DNA from: Planctomycetes bacterium MalM25
GTDB lineage: Bacteria; Planctomycetota; Planctomycetia; Pirellulales; Lacipirellulaceae
DNA length: 64,000 bases
Direction of reading: 5' to 3'
Assembly: GCA_007745835.1 (NCBI GenBank)
Contig: CP036424.1
Coordinates: forward strand, 3,025,968-3,089,967
The notes beneath the pieces were generated by a model. That model had not been told where the DNA came from, made no database searches, and was given only the letters and a program-made list of their open reading frames with translations. This document shows positions 16,655 to 24,822 of this stretch, one piece after another (position 1 is the first letter of the stretch; each line of letters begins with the position of its first letter). The translations under genes were made by a program, and so were the position numbers.

Positions 16655-17749
16655 ATGGTGAGTCGTTCTCTGCTGACGCTGGCGTCAGTGATCGCTTTCT
16701 CGGTGTGCGGCTCTTCGGCCGACGCCTTCTGGGGCAGCCGCGGTTCGCACGGCAGCTACGGTTCCTACGGCAGCGCGGGCTCACACGGCTCGTACGGCAG
16801 CCGGGGCTCTTACGGCAGCTACGGCTCGGTCAGCTACGCCTCGACGGGCTCCTACGGCTCGACGGGCTCGTACGGCAGCACGGGCAGCCACGGATCAACG
16901 GGCTCCTACGGCTCGACCGGTTCGCACGGCAGCTACGGCTCGCACGGCGTCGGCCCGATCCGTCGCCTGGTTCAGCACATCAAGGCCAAGCGCGCCCTGC
17001 GTCGCAGCTACGCCTCGAGCGGCAGCCACGGCTCGACGGGTTCCTACGGCAGCACCGGCTCGCACGGCAGCTACGGCAGCCAGGGCTCGACCGGCTCCTA
17101 CGGATCGTACGGCAGCACGGGCAGCCACGGCTCGACAGGTTCGTACGGTTCAACGGGCAGCCACGGCTCGGCGGGCGGCCATGTGATCTACAGCCACGCC
17201 GCCACGAGCGTCGCCAAGCCGGTCATCGTCGCTTCGACGAAGAAGGCGAGCGGCACGCTCAACGTTCAGGTCCCGGCCGACGCGGTCGTGTTCGTCAACG
17301 ATCACAAGACGACCAGCACCGGCGCGACGCGCAACTACGTCTCCCACGGCCTGACCGAGGGCAAGTCGTACGAGTACCGCGTCCGCGTCGAGTACACCCG
17401 TGATGGCCAGACGGTCACCGACACCAAGGTCGCCAAGATCGTCGGCGGCGGCGCTGCCGACCTCGCCTTTGGTGGCGCCGAAGCGGTTGCTAGCAAGCCC
17501 GCCGAGACCAAGCTGACCCTGTCGGTCCCGTCCGACGCCAAGGTGACGCTCGCCGGCTCGCCGACCAACCAGTCGGGCGCCGAGCGCGAGTACCTGACGA
17601 CCCGCCTCGCCGAGGGGCAAGCGTGGGACGCCTACCGCGTCGCGGTCACCGCCGGTGGCGAGACCCAGGAGCGGACCATCACGCTGGTCGGCGGCGAGTC
17701 GCAGCACCTCGTGTTCGACTTCGACGCCATGAAGGTCGCCGCCCGCTGA
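16655..17749 (+). CDS. Secreted GSx-repeat protein with two TIGR03000-type domains
   Basis: The 364-aa protein starts at ATG 16655 (GAGGT 8 nt upstream) with a signal peptide (SLLTLASVIAFSVCGSSADA). Two low-complexity blocks follow in which Gly-Ser-X triplets repeat almost without a break, X being mostly His, Tyr or Thr (about residues 28-107 and 133-180). They are separated by a basic segment, IRRLVQHIKAKRALRRSYAS. The C-terminal half holds two related domains of about 70 residues (LNVQVPADAVVFVNDHKTTSTG and LTLSVPSDAKVTLAGSPTNQSG), matching the planctomycete TIGR03000 pattern. Their function is unknown. Upstream in-frame ATGs (16595, 16625, 16640) lack better signals. It is a single-gene unit ended by the terminator at 17781. 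Confidence 0.88.
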   Translation: MVSRSLLTLASVIAFSVCGSSADAFWGSRGSHGSYGSYGSAGSHGSYGSRGSYGSYGSVSYASTGSYGSTGSYGSTGSHGSTGSYGSTGSHGSYGSHGVGPIRRLVQHIKAKRALRRSYASSGSHGSTGSYGSTGSHGSYGSQGSTGSYGSYGSTGSHGSTGSYGSTGSHGSAGGHVIYSHAATSVAKPVIVASTKKASGTLNVQVPADAVVFVNDHKTTSTGATRNYVSHGLTEGKSYEYRVRVEYTRDGQTVTDTKVAKIVGGGAADLAFGGAEAVASKPAETKLTLSVPSDAKVTLAGSPTNQSGAEREYLTTRLAEGQAWDAYRVAVTAGGETQERTITLVGGESQHLVFDFDAMKVAAR

Positions 17750-17780
17750 TCGCCTCGGCGTGACAGCAGGCTGAATCCAG

Positions 17781-17825
17781 AGAACCCCCGCGCTGGCGTT
17801 GCCCGGCGCGGGGGTTCTCCTTTTA
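17781..17825 (+). terminator. Intrinsic terminator of the GSx-repeat gene
   Basis: A 13-bp stem, AGAACCCCCGCGC / GCGCGGGGGTTCT, with a 12-nt loop is followed by CCTTTTA. Confidence 0.88.
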
Positions 17826-17932
17826 CCTAAACGGCCCGCCACGATCTTGGGGCAAGCCTAACCGCCGGCCAAGACGATACGCCCCAGAGGACGCCGCGGC
17901 GCGGCCCGCTAGCAGGGACAGCAGCTTTTCGC

Positions 17933-18634
17933 ATGGCCAAAGAACGCAAGCCGAAGGACCGACCGGCGCCGGCAGGGCAGGGGGGGGTGTCGCCCGAGGC
18001 GGGGCCCTCCTGGTGGCTCCGCGCGGCGATCAGCCTGGTGCTGCTGTGGCACCTCTTCGTGGTGTTCATCTCACCGCTGTCGGTGCCGCCGGCGTCGCAG
18101 CTGGTGGTCGACATCGCTCAATCGCAGGCGGTCCGATGGTACAGCGATTCGCTCTACCTGAACCACGGCTACCACTTCTTCGGCCCCGAGCCGCCGGTCA
18201 ACCAGTTGGTCCGCTACACGGTGACCGACGCCGCCGGGCAGATGGTCGCCGAGGGCGAGTTCCCGAACACGGACCAGCAGTGGCCCCGCCTGCTGTACCA
18301 CCGGCACATGATGCTCGCCGACCAGTCCTCCCTCGGCCCACCCTACATACACCCCGACGATTGGCGGAACCTGTCACTCCGCGCGTACGGCCGCCGGCTG
18401 TTGCGAGTTCATGGTGGGGAGCGCGTGCGGGTCGATTGCGTGCGGCACAACCTGCTGATCCCCGAACGCGTCCTCGCGGGTGACGACCCGAACGCGCCGG
18501 AGATGTACACCGCGGTCGCGACGGTCGAAGAGACCGCCGCCGGGCTCGAGAACCCGCTGCCGGTTCCCGCGCCGCCCGAGCCCCAGGCGCCGCCCGCCGA
18601 GTTCGAACCGCTGCCGATCGGGGGTGGGCTATGA
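17933..18634 (+). CDS. Single-pass membrane protein, partner of the HTTM protein
   Basis: The 233-aa protein has a short basic/Pro-rich N-terminus, one transmembrane helix (about 29-48, AAISLVLLWHLFVVFISPL), then an extracytoplasmic domain with YLNHGYHFFGPEPP, LLYHRHMMLA and an Arg-rich region, and a Pro-rich tail. Its stop overlaps the start of the HTTM gene in ATGA (18631-18634), so the two are coupled and probably form one complex. Genes of this kind next to HTTM genes are common in planctomycetes, but no activity is known. The N-terminal linker contains a GGGCAGGGGGG copy near 17975. Confidence 0.82.
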   Translation: MAKERKPKDRPAPAGQGGVSPEAGPSWWLRAAISLVLLWHLFVVFISPLSVPPASQLVVDIAQSQAVRWYSDSLYLNHGYHFFGPEPPVNQLVRYTVTDAAGQMVAEGEFPNTDQQWPRLLYHRHMMLADQSSLGPPYIHPDDWRNLSLRAYGRRLLRVHGGERVRVDCVRHNLLIPERVLAGDDPNAPEMYTAVATVEETAAGLENPLPVPAPPEPQAPPAEFEPLPIGGGL

Positions 18635-19608
18635 AGACCATCACCGCCGCCATCAAGTCGTACCTCGCCGGCCTCGCGTCGGTCTGGAACCGCTTCTGGT
18701 TCGAACCGAGCGATCCCGGGGTGCTGTGCGCGATCCGCGTGGTGACCGGCTTCCTGCTGCTGTGGACGCACGCGGTGTGGACGTTCGACCTGCTCGGCTT
18801 CTTCGGCGCCGAGGGGTGGATCCCGCCCGAGATGTCCGACCGCATGAACGGGCCGCGTCTCGCGTTCGGGTTCTTCGACCTCACGCAGGCGCCGTGGGCC
18901 GTGTGGACCTTCCACATCCTGGGCCTGATCGTCTTCTTCTTGCTGATGGTCGGTCTGTTCAGCCGCTTCGCCGCGATCGCCTCTTACCTGATGGCGTTGA
19001 GCTACGCGCTGCACGTCACGCCCGGCGCGTTCTTCGGGCTCGATAAGATCAACGTGATGCTGGCGATGTACGTGATGCTCGGCCCGTGCGGCGCGCGGTA
19101 CAGCCTCGACCGGCTGCTGGCGATCCGGCGGGGCAAGACCGACGCCGACCCGGATGACGTCGAAGAGTCGTGGACCGCCACGCTCGCCGTAAGGCTCATC
19201 CAGACGCACCTCTGCGTGATTTACCTGTTCGGCGGCCTCGGCAAGCTGCAGGGGGGCTCGTGGTGGGACGGCAGCGCCATCTGGTTCGCGGTGGCGAACG
19301 TCGAGTACCGCTCGCTCGACAGCACCTGGCTCGCGGGGTACCTCTGGTTCTCCGAGCTGCTGACGCACGCCACGGTCTTCTTCGAGCTGTTCTACCTCTG
19401 CCTGATCTGGAACCGATGGACGCGGCCGCTGGTGCTGCTGACGGCCGTCGGCGTACACGGCTTCATCGGCCTGGCGATGGGCATGCCCGAGTTCGCCCTC
19501 GCGATGCTCACCGCCAACGCGGCGTTCCTGCCGACGGGCTTCGTCCGCGGCCTCGGCGACCCGATCGCCCGCTGGCTGAGCGGTTTCTTCGTGAAGCCCG
19601 CGGAGTAG
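18631..19608 (+). CDS. HTTM-domain multi-pass membrane protein
   Basis: The 325-aa protein has about eight hydrophobic segments and HTTM-family features: an N-terminal helix followed by WTHAVWTFDLLGFFGAEGWIPP, the ALHVTPGAFFGLDKIN loop, and IYLFGGLGKLQGGSWWDG, which corresponds to the region related to vitamin K-dependent gamma-carboxylase. HTTM is the transmembrane core of those carboxylases, but the bacterial versions lack the rest of the enzyme and their activity is unknown. It is encoded immediately after, and overlapping, its single-pass partner. Confidence 0.87.
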   Translation: MKTITAAIKSYLAGLASVWNRFWFEPSDPGVLCAIRVVTGFLLLWTHAVWTFDLLGFFGAEGWIPPEMSDRMNGPRLAFGFFDLTQAPWAVWTFHILGLIVFFLLMVGLFSRFAAIASYLMALSYALHVTPGAFFGLDKINVMLAMYVMLGPCGARYSLDRLLAIRRGKTDADPDDVEESWTATLAVRLIQTHLCVIYLFGGLGKLQGGSWWDGSAIWFAVANVEYRSLDSTWLAGYLWFSELLTHATVFFELFYLCLIWNRWTRPLVLLTAVGVHGFIGLAMGMPEFALAMLTANAAFLPTGFVRGLGDPIARWLSGFFVKPAE

Positions 19609-19614
19609 GCCTGA

Positions 19615-19803
19615 GCCCCGAAGGGACGCTCAGACGACAGCCCAGGGCGAAGCCCTGGGGACTTGTGTCGCCACGCAAACAGGAGCCCTGAAAGGGCATG
19701 ATCCGAATAAGGGGGTTTCGCCCCTTCAGGGCGATGTGGCTTGGTAGGCGTCAATCGACCCAGGGCTTCGCCCTGGGCTGTCGTCTGAGCGCCCGTTCGG
19801 GGC
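19615..19803. repeat. Nested long inverted repeat
   Basis: The outer arms, 19615-19659 and 19759-19803, are 45 nt each and match at 43 positions; both include GACAGCCCAGGGCGAAGCCC in one orientation. Inner arms, 19685-19697 (GCCCTGAAAGGGC) and 19720-19732 (GCCCCTTCAGGGC), match at 12 of 13. Each arm is itself partly palindromic (CCCAGGGCGAAGCCCTGGG). It fills most of the 312-nt gap between the HTTM gene and asd, starting 6 nt after the HTTM stop. No gene is seen in the gap. It looks like a REP/BIME-type element. Confidence 0.9.
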
Positions 19804-19920
19804 TGGGGCTACCCAGCCGCTGGCCCCGCGCGAACCCGCGGTTTAAACTGCGGTCTTCCTTTCGACCCGGGCGCTCCGTTTGTAGGGGGGCGCCGCTCCA
19901 ACGCTTTGAGGCAGACTGAC

Positions 19921-20949
19921 GTGTTCGAGACCATCGCGATCGTGGGCGCCACCGGCGCCGTGGGCGGCATCATCCGCAAGCTGCTGGCCGAGCGGGAATT
20001 CCCGCACCAGCGGATCAAGTTCCTCGCCTCGGCCCGCTCGGCCAGCACGACGATCGAGTTCGCCGGCAAACAACACCCGGTGGAGGAGATGACGCCCGAG
20101 GCGTTCGCCGACATCGACCTGGCGATCGGCAGCACGCCGGACGAGGTCGCCGAGCAGTTCGTCCCCTGGGCGAAGGAACGCGGCTGCGTGGTCGTCGACG
20201 AGAGCGGCTTCTGGCGGATGGACCCGAACGTCCCGCTGGTCGTTCCCGAGGTGAACCCCGAGGCGGCCCTCGCCCACACCGGCGTGATCGCCAGCCCGAA
20301 CTGCAGCACCACGCAGATGGTGCTCGCCATGAAGCCGCTGCACGACGCCGCGAAGATCAAGCGAGTGGTCGTCAGCACGTACCAAGCGACCAGCGGCGCG
20401 GGCGTCGCCGGGCAACAGGAACTGATCGACAGCTCGAAGGCGGCGCTCGCCGCTTCCGCCGGAGAAGGGGCCGACTTTTCCCCGTCGGCGTTCGCCTACC
20501 CGATCGGCTTCAACCTGATCCCGCAGATCGGCAGCGAGAAGCACGCCGGCTACACGTCCGAAGAGATGAAGATGGTCTACGAGACCCAGAAGATCTTCGG
20601 CGACGAATCGATCAAAGTCTGCCCGACGTGCGTTCGCGTCCCCGTGAGCAACTGCCACAGCGAGAGCATCCTGGTCGAGACCGAGCGCAAGCTCACCGTC
20701 GACGAGGCGAAGGAACTGTTCGCCGCCACGCCGGGACTGAAGGTCGTCGACGATCTGAAGAGCGGCTCGTACCCGATGCCGAAGGACTGCGACGGCGACG
20801 ACGACACGTTCGTGGGTCGTATTCGGGAGGACCTCTCGTGCGACAACGGCCTCGCCTTCTGGTGCGTTAGCGACAACCTGCGGAAGGGCGCCGCCACCAA
20901 CGCGGTGCAGATCGCCGAGCTGCTGGTCGAGAACGCGGCGACCGTCTGA
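19921..20949 (+). CDS. asd: Aspartate-semialdehyde dehydrogenase
   Basis: The 342-aa enzyme has the NADP-binding loop GATGAVG (9-15), the catalytic Cys128 in SPNCSTTQM, and the downstream TYQATSGAG and CVRVPVSNCHSES segments of the family. It reduces L-aspartyl phosphate to aspartate semialdehyde, the branch point for lysine/diaminopimelate, threonine and methionine. GTG 19921 is chosen because GAGG lies 9 nt upstream and the Rossmann strand begins directly after (FETIAIVGA); TTG 19906 is in frame 5 codons before. The gene lies between two intergenic repeat elements. Confidence 0.97.
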   Translation: MFETIAIVGATGAVGGIIRKLLAEREFPHQRIKFLASARSASTTIEFAGKQHPVEEMTPEAFADIDLAIGSTPDEVAEQFVPWAKERGCVVVDESGFWRMDPNVPLVVPEVNPEAALAHTGVIASPNCSTTQMVLAMKPLHDAAKIKRVVVSTYQATSGAGVAGQQELIDSSKAALAASAGEGADFSPSAFAYPIGFNLIPQIGSEKHAGYTSEEMKMVYETQKIFGDESIKVCPTCVRVPVSNCHSESILVETERKLTVDEAKELFAATPGLKVVDDLKSGSYPMPKDCDGDDDTFVGRIREDLSCDNGLAFWCVSDNLRKGAATNAVQIAELLVENAATV

Positions 20950-20957
20950 GTCTTCAG

Positions 20958-21052
20958 TCTCCCTCCTCCTTTAGGAGGAGGGGCTAGGGGAGGAGGCGAT
21001 CCCGGGTACACGGCAGCCCCCACCCTAACCCTACCCCAAGGGGGGAGGGAAA
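20958..21052. repeat. Purine-rich palindromic intergenic repeat, copy A
   Basis: The element begins TCTCCCTCCTCCTTTAGGAG, has CCCGGGTAC in the middle (21001-21009) and ends AAGGGGGGAGGGAAAT. It follows the asd stop by 8 nt and resembles the element at 23551-23645 in layout and in its ends and centre. Confidence 0.8.
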
Positions 21053-21078
21053 TCCTTGCCCACCAACCAGGCCCAACG

Positions 21079-21855
21079 TTGGCCGACGCCGCTAACCCGC
21101 CGACGCACTGGCTCAAGCTGACCGTCGCCTACGACGGCGCGGCGTACGCCGGTTGGCAGTGGCAGCCGAGCGAGCCGACGGTGCAGGCCGCGTTGCAGGA
21201 CGCGTGGCGGACCGTCACGCGCGAGGAGCCCCGCCTCACCGCGAGCGGCCGGACCGACGCGGGCGTGCATGCGGAGGGGCAGGTCGTTGGCGTCGAAACG
21301 GCGACCGACCTCGAACCCCGCCGGCTGCTGCGGAGCCTGAACGCGCTGCTGCCGGACGACGTGGTCGTCCGCGCGGTCGAGCCGGCGCCGGCCAGGTTCC
21401 ACGCCACGCACGACGCGCTCCGCAAGACGTACCGCTACCAGGTCCACAACGGCCCGGTCCCGCCGCTGTTCGACCGGGGGCACGTCTGGCACTGGAAGGC
21501 GGCCGATCTGGACTTCGAGCGGATGGGGCAGGGGGGGGCGCACTTCATCGGGCGGCACGACTTCGCGTCGCTCGAATCGGCCGGCTCGGAGCGCTCGAGC
21601 ACGGTCCGCACGATCACCGACCTGACCGTCACCTCACGCCCGGCGGACGGCGGCGAGCGGATCGACCTCACGGTCACCGGCGACGGCTTCCTCTACAACA
21701 TGGTCCGCACGATCGCCGGCACGCTGATCGAAGTCGGCCGCGGCGCCCGGCCGCCCGAGTGGGTCGCCGAAGTGCTCGCCGCCCGGGACCGCGCCGCCGC
21801 GGGGCCGACCGCCCCGCCGCAGGGGCTGGTGCTGGTGCGGGTGGAGTACGGATGA
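21079..21855 (+). CDS. truA: tRNA pseudouridine(38-40) synthase
   Basis: The 258-aa protein has TruA signatures: the N-terminal VAYDGAAYAGWQWQP, the catalytic Asp60 in SGRTDAGVHA, the RKTYRYQV strand, and the C-terminal FLYNMVRTIAGTL motif. It isomerises uridines 38-40 in the anticodon stem-loop of tRNAs. The start is TTG 21079. One copy of GGGGCAGGGGGG (21525-21536) sits in a loop (MGQGGAHFIG) and is read in a different frame from the copies in other genes. It overlaps the transglutaminase-like gene by ATGA. Confidence 0.95.
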   Translation: MADAANPPTHWLKLTVAYDGAAYAGWQWQPSEPTVQAALQDAWRTVTREEPRLTASGRTDAGVHAEGQVVGVETATDLEPRRLLRSLNALLPDDVVVRAVEPAPARFHATHDALRKTYRYQVHNGPVPPLFDRGHVWHWKAADLDFERMGQGGAHFIGRHDFASLESAGSERSSTVRTITDLTVTSRPADGGERIDLTVTGDGFLYNMVRTIAGTLIEVGRGARPPEWVAEVLAARDRAAAGPTAPPQGLVLVRVEYG

Positions 21856-22448
21856 ACCCCGAATCGATCGACCCCAACGACTACTTGCCCCACACCGAGA
21901 TCATCGACTTCGGCCACCCGGCGGTTCGTCGTCGAGCGGAGAGTTTAGTTGAGGGAGCCACCGGTGAGATCGAACAAGCCCAACGGCTGTTCGAATGGGT
22001 ACGCGATGAGATCCCGCACACGAACGACATCAACGGCCGGGTAGTGACCTGCCGCGCGAGCGAAGTGCTCGAACACGGGACTGGGATCTGCTACGCAAAG
22101 AGCCACTTGCTCGCCGCGCTCTGTCGGGCGGTGGGCATCCCGGCGGGCTTCTGCTACCAGCGGCTCCGCAAGGACCCGCCCCACGAGGGCTACGAGCTGC
22201 ACGGCTTCAACGCCATCTACCTGAGCGGGGCAGGGGGGTGGGTTCGGGTCGATGCCCGCGGCAACAAGCCGGGCGTCGACGCCCGGTTTTCGCTCAATGA
22301 GGAGCGGCTCGCGTTCCCGGTCGATCCGGCCGCCGGAGAGGTCACTTACCCCGACATCTGGATTGCCCCAGCCCGCGCGGTGGTCCAGACGCTCCAGAGT
22401 TTCGATCGGCTCGACTCGATGTGGCCCAACCTGCCCGACCGGGTTTAG
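21852..22448 (+). CDS. Transglutaminase-like cysteine peptidase-fold protein
   Basis: The 198-aa protein has the transglutaminase-core triad: Cys80 in GTGICYAKSHLL, His117 in ELHGFNAIYL and Asp134 in RVDARGNK. The N-terminal part is helical, as in small bacterial transglutaminase-like proteins. No signal peptide is visible, so it is probably cytoplasmic. Its start overlaps the truA stop (21852-21855). A copy of GGGGCAGGGGGG (22227) encodes an added GAGG loop just before the Asp strand. Whether it acts as a protease, a transglutaminase or on another amide is unknown. Confidence 0.88.
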   Translation: MNPESIDPNDYLPHTEIIDFGHPAVRRRAESLVEGATGEIEQAQRLFEWVRDEIPHTNDINGRVVTCRASEVLEHGTGICYAKSHLLAALCRAVGIPAGFCYQRLRKDPPHEGYELHGFNAIYLSGAGGWVRVDARGNKPGVDARFSLNEERLAFPVDPAAGEVTYPDIWIAPARAVVQTLQSFDRLDSMWPNLPDRV

Positions 22449-22637
22449 TCGGGTCGGTCCACCGTTAGCGGCCCGGAAACGAGGTGCCGGTACGCCCGCC
22501 GGCCGCCGCCATGCCCCCTCGCCCCCCAGTCCAACGCTCTTCCTCCGACCCTACCGGTCAGATAGACTGTAAGTCTCGGCCCCCAAGGGACTTCGGGCCA
22601 GGGACCACGGGAAAACCTCCCCACAGCGAGACGGCGT

Positions 22638-23519
22638 GTGGCGCGGAAGAACGAAATCGTCGGCGATTACCGCCTTTACCACCTGATCCGGGCCGGCGCG
22701 CTCTACGAGATCTGGGCGGTCCGCGCGCTGTCCGGCTCCGACGCCTTCGCCATGAAGTGGCTCCCGAAGGACAGCTCGAAGTACAGCAGCGCGGGCGTCA
22801 AGGAGCTGAAGCACGAGTACACCGTCGGCAAGGCGCTCGATCACCCGTCGTGCATCACGACGTACGACTACGGATCGGGCAAGAACGGCGCCTGGCTCCT
22901 CATGGAGTTCTTCAAGACGCCCAACCTGAAGCAGCAGATCACCGCCAACGTGCGGGCCCTGCAATGGCGGTTGAAGGACGTGCTCACCAACGCCGCCGCC
23001 GGCCTCGCGCACATGCACGAGAAGGGCTGGGTCCACCGCGACGTGAAGCCCGACAACTACCTGATCAACGACGCCAACGAGGTCCGCCTCATCGACTTCA
23101 CCATCGCCGCCAAGAAGACGGGCGGCCTCGGCAAGCTGCTCGGCGGCAAGACGAAGGTGCAGGGCACCTACAGCTACATGGGCCCCGAGCAGATCCGGGG
23201 GCAGGGCGTTGACCCGCGCGACGACATCTACAGCTTCGGCTGCATGGCGTACGAGCTGCTCGCCGGCAAGCTGCCGTTCACCGCCAACAGCCCCCAGGAG
23301 CTGCTCCAACGGCACCTGAAGGCGCGGCCGCCTTCGCTCACGGTGATCGACTCGAACATCCACCCCGACTTCGCGGCGTTCGTGCTGCGGATGATGGCGA
23401 AGAGTCGCGACGACCGCCCGCAGTCGATGAAGGAGGTCATGGTGAAGATCAAGAGCGAGCCGATCTTCTACACGCCGCCCGAGAAGCCAACCGAAGAAGA
23501 CGAAGAGAAGCCCGAATAG
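22638..23519 (+). CDS. Serine/threonine protein kinase with atypical DFT motif
   Basis: The 293-aa protein is a compact kinase domain without transmembrane or sensor parts. Visible features are Lys40 in FAMKWL, the catalytic loop VHRDVKPDN with Asp135, the activation segment GTYSYMGPEQI, and DDIYSFGCMAYELLAG. Two deviations are clear: the metal-binding DFG is DFT (153-155, LIDFTIA), and the Gly-rich loop is poor (IRAGALYEIW). It may be weakly active or specialised. The start is GTG 22638. The 189 nt before it carry no gene, and a repeat element follows the stop. Confidence 0.92.
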   Translation: MARKNEIVGDYRLYHLIRAGALYEIWAVRALSGSDAFAMKWLPKDSSKYSSAGVKELKHEYTVGKALDHPSCITTYDYGSGKNGAWLLMEFFKTPNLKQQITANVRALQWRLKDVLTNAAAGLAHMHEKGWVHRDVKPDNYLINDANEVRLIDFTIAAKKTGGLGKLLGGKTKVQGTYSYMGPEQIRGQGVDPRDDIYSFGCMAYELLAGKLPFTANSPQELLQRHLKARPPSLTVIDSNIHPDFAAFVLRMMAKSRDDRPQSMKEVMVKIKSEPIFYTPPEKPTEEDEEKPE

Positions 23520-23550
23520 GCCAACCACGGAATACAGGGGTGATAAGAAG

Positions 23551-23645
23551 CTCCCTCCCCTTGATGGGGAGGGTCAGGAAGGGGTGAAGAACCCGGGTAC
23601 CCGAATCACCCCCTCCCCAGCCCTCTCCACACAGGGGGAGGGAGA
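23551..23645. repeat. Purine-rich palindromic intergenic repeat, copy B
   Basis: The element begins CTCCCTCCCCTTGATGGGGA, has ACCCGGGTAC in the middle (23591-23600) and ends CAGGGGGAGGGAGAT. Size, orientation of the pyrimidine and purine arms, and the central CCCGGGTAC agree with copy A at 20958-21052. Confidence 0.8.
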
Positions 23646-23681
23646 TCGATAAACCAGCCACCAGCTACCGAACACACCGTT

Positions 23682-24650
23682 ATGTCAGCAGGACCCGGAT
23701 TAGAATTCGAGCTACCCCTCGTCGAGCTCGAAGAGGAAGTCCATCGCCTCGAGGCGGTGGCCGATAAGACGCCCGAGCAGCACGAGGAGCTGCGCGGCAA
23801 GAAGCGTCACCTCGCCGACACAATCCGCGACGTGTACGGCAGCCTCGACGCGTGGGACACGGTGCGCGTCGCCCGCCTGCAGGACCGGCCGAAGTTCACC
23901 GACTACGTCGAGCTGGTCTTCGACGAGTTCGTCGAGCTGCACGGCGACAAGTTCTTCGGCGACGACCGCGCGCTGCGGACCGGCTTCGCGAAGCTCGACG
24001 GCCTCAAGGTGATGCTGGTCGGCCACCACAAGGGGAAGACCTTCAAAGAGCGGACCGAGTGCTACTTCGGTTGCGCCCACCCCGAGGGCTACCGCAAGGC
24101 GATGAGCAAGATGGAGATGGCCGCCAAGTACGGCATGCCGATCGTCTGCCTCATCGACACGCCGGGCGCGTACCCGGGCATCGGCGCCGAGGAGCGCGGC
24201 CAGGCGCAGGTCATCGCCGAGAGCATGCTGCTCATGTCCAAGCTCGAAACGCCGATCATCTGTATCGTGATCGGCGAGGGGGGCTCGGGCGGGGCGCTCG
24301 GCATCGGCGTGGGCGACCGCGTCGCGGTGCTGGAGCACGCGTACTACTCGGTGATCAGCCCCGAGGGCTGCGCGGGCATCCTCTGGAAGAGCCACGACTT
24401 CGCCGACCGGGCAGCCCGCGCGCTGCAGCTCACGTCGAAGCGGCTGCAAGAGCTCGGCGCGATCGACGACGTCATCGAGGAGCCCCTCGGCGGCGCCCAC
24501 CGCGACCACTACCAGATGGCCGCCCGCATGAAGCAGTACCTCACGAAGAACCTCCGCGAGCTGCTGGAGAAGCCGAAGGACCAGCTCGTCGCCGAGCGCT
24601 ACGACAAGTTCCGCCAGATCGGACAGTTCCTGGAAGGCGTCGAGGCGTGA
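23682..24650 (+). CDS. accA: Acetyl-CoA carboxylase carboxyltransferase subunit alpha
   Basis: The 322-aa protein has the full AccA length and signatures: the N-terminal helical segment (LEEEVHRLEAVADKTPE), DRPKFTDYVELVFDEFVELHGD, CLIDTPGAYPGIGAEERGQ, and IGEGGSGGALGIGVGDRV, which lines the carboxybiotin/CoA site. With AccD it transfers CO2 from carboxybiotin to acetyl-CoA to give malonyl-CoA for fatty acids. accD is not in the window. It stands alone between two repeat elements. Confidence 0.97.
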   Translation: MSAGPGLEFELPLVELEEEVHRLEAVADKTPEQHEELRGKKRHLADTIRDVYGSLDAWDTVRVARLQDRPKFTDYVELVFDEFVELHGDKFFGDDRALRTGFAKLDGLKVMLVGHHKGKTFKERTECYFGCAHPEGYRKAMSKMEMAAKYGMPIVCLIDTPGAYPGIGAEERGQAQVIAESMLLMSKLETPIICIVIGEGGSGGALGIGVGDRVAVLEHAYYSVISPEGCAGILWKSHDFADRAARALQLTSKRLQELGAIDDVIEEPLGGAHRDHYQMAARMKQYLTKNLRELLEKPKDQLVAERYDKFRQIGQFLEGVEA

Positions 24651-24665
24651 GCGTGGCGCCGGATT

Positions 24666-24797
24666 GAACCACGACGGCACGAAGAGCACGACGACCAACC
24701 AGGTGACGCAACGCCACTCGGCTTGCGCGGGGCCTAGTCAGCCGACAGGTTCTGCGCCGAGAAGGCGGCCGTCGTGTCCTTCGTGCCTTGGTGGTTC
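24666..24797. repeat. Imperfect inverted repeat between accA and the HELGH gene
   Basis: The arms are 24666-24692 and 24771-24797, 27 nt each with 23 matches. Both carry GGCACGAAG followed by a CACGAC tract in one orientation. They enclose about 78 nt without a gene. The arm type (accacgaaggcacgaag) resembles repeats that flank GxxExxY genes in other genomes; here the inside is empty. Confidence 0.7.
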
Positions 24798-24822
24798 CTC
24801 CTTCTGACGGCTGGCCGAAAGC

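Noticed and set aside
23712-24698. 328-codon minus-strand frame opposite accA
   Set aside because: Shadow of accA; composition and lack of motifs are typical of antisense frames in high-GC DNA.
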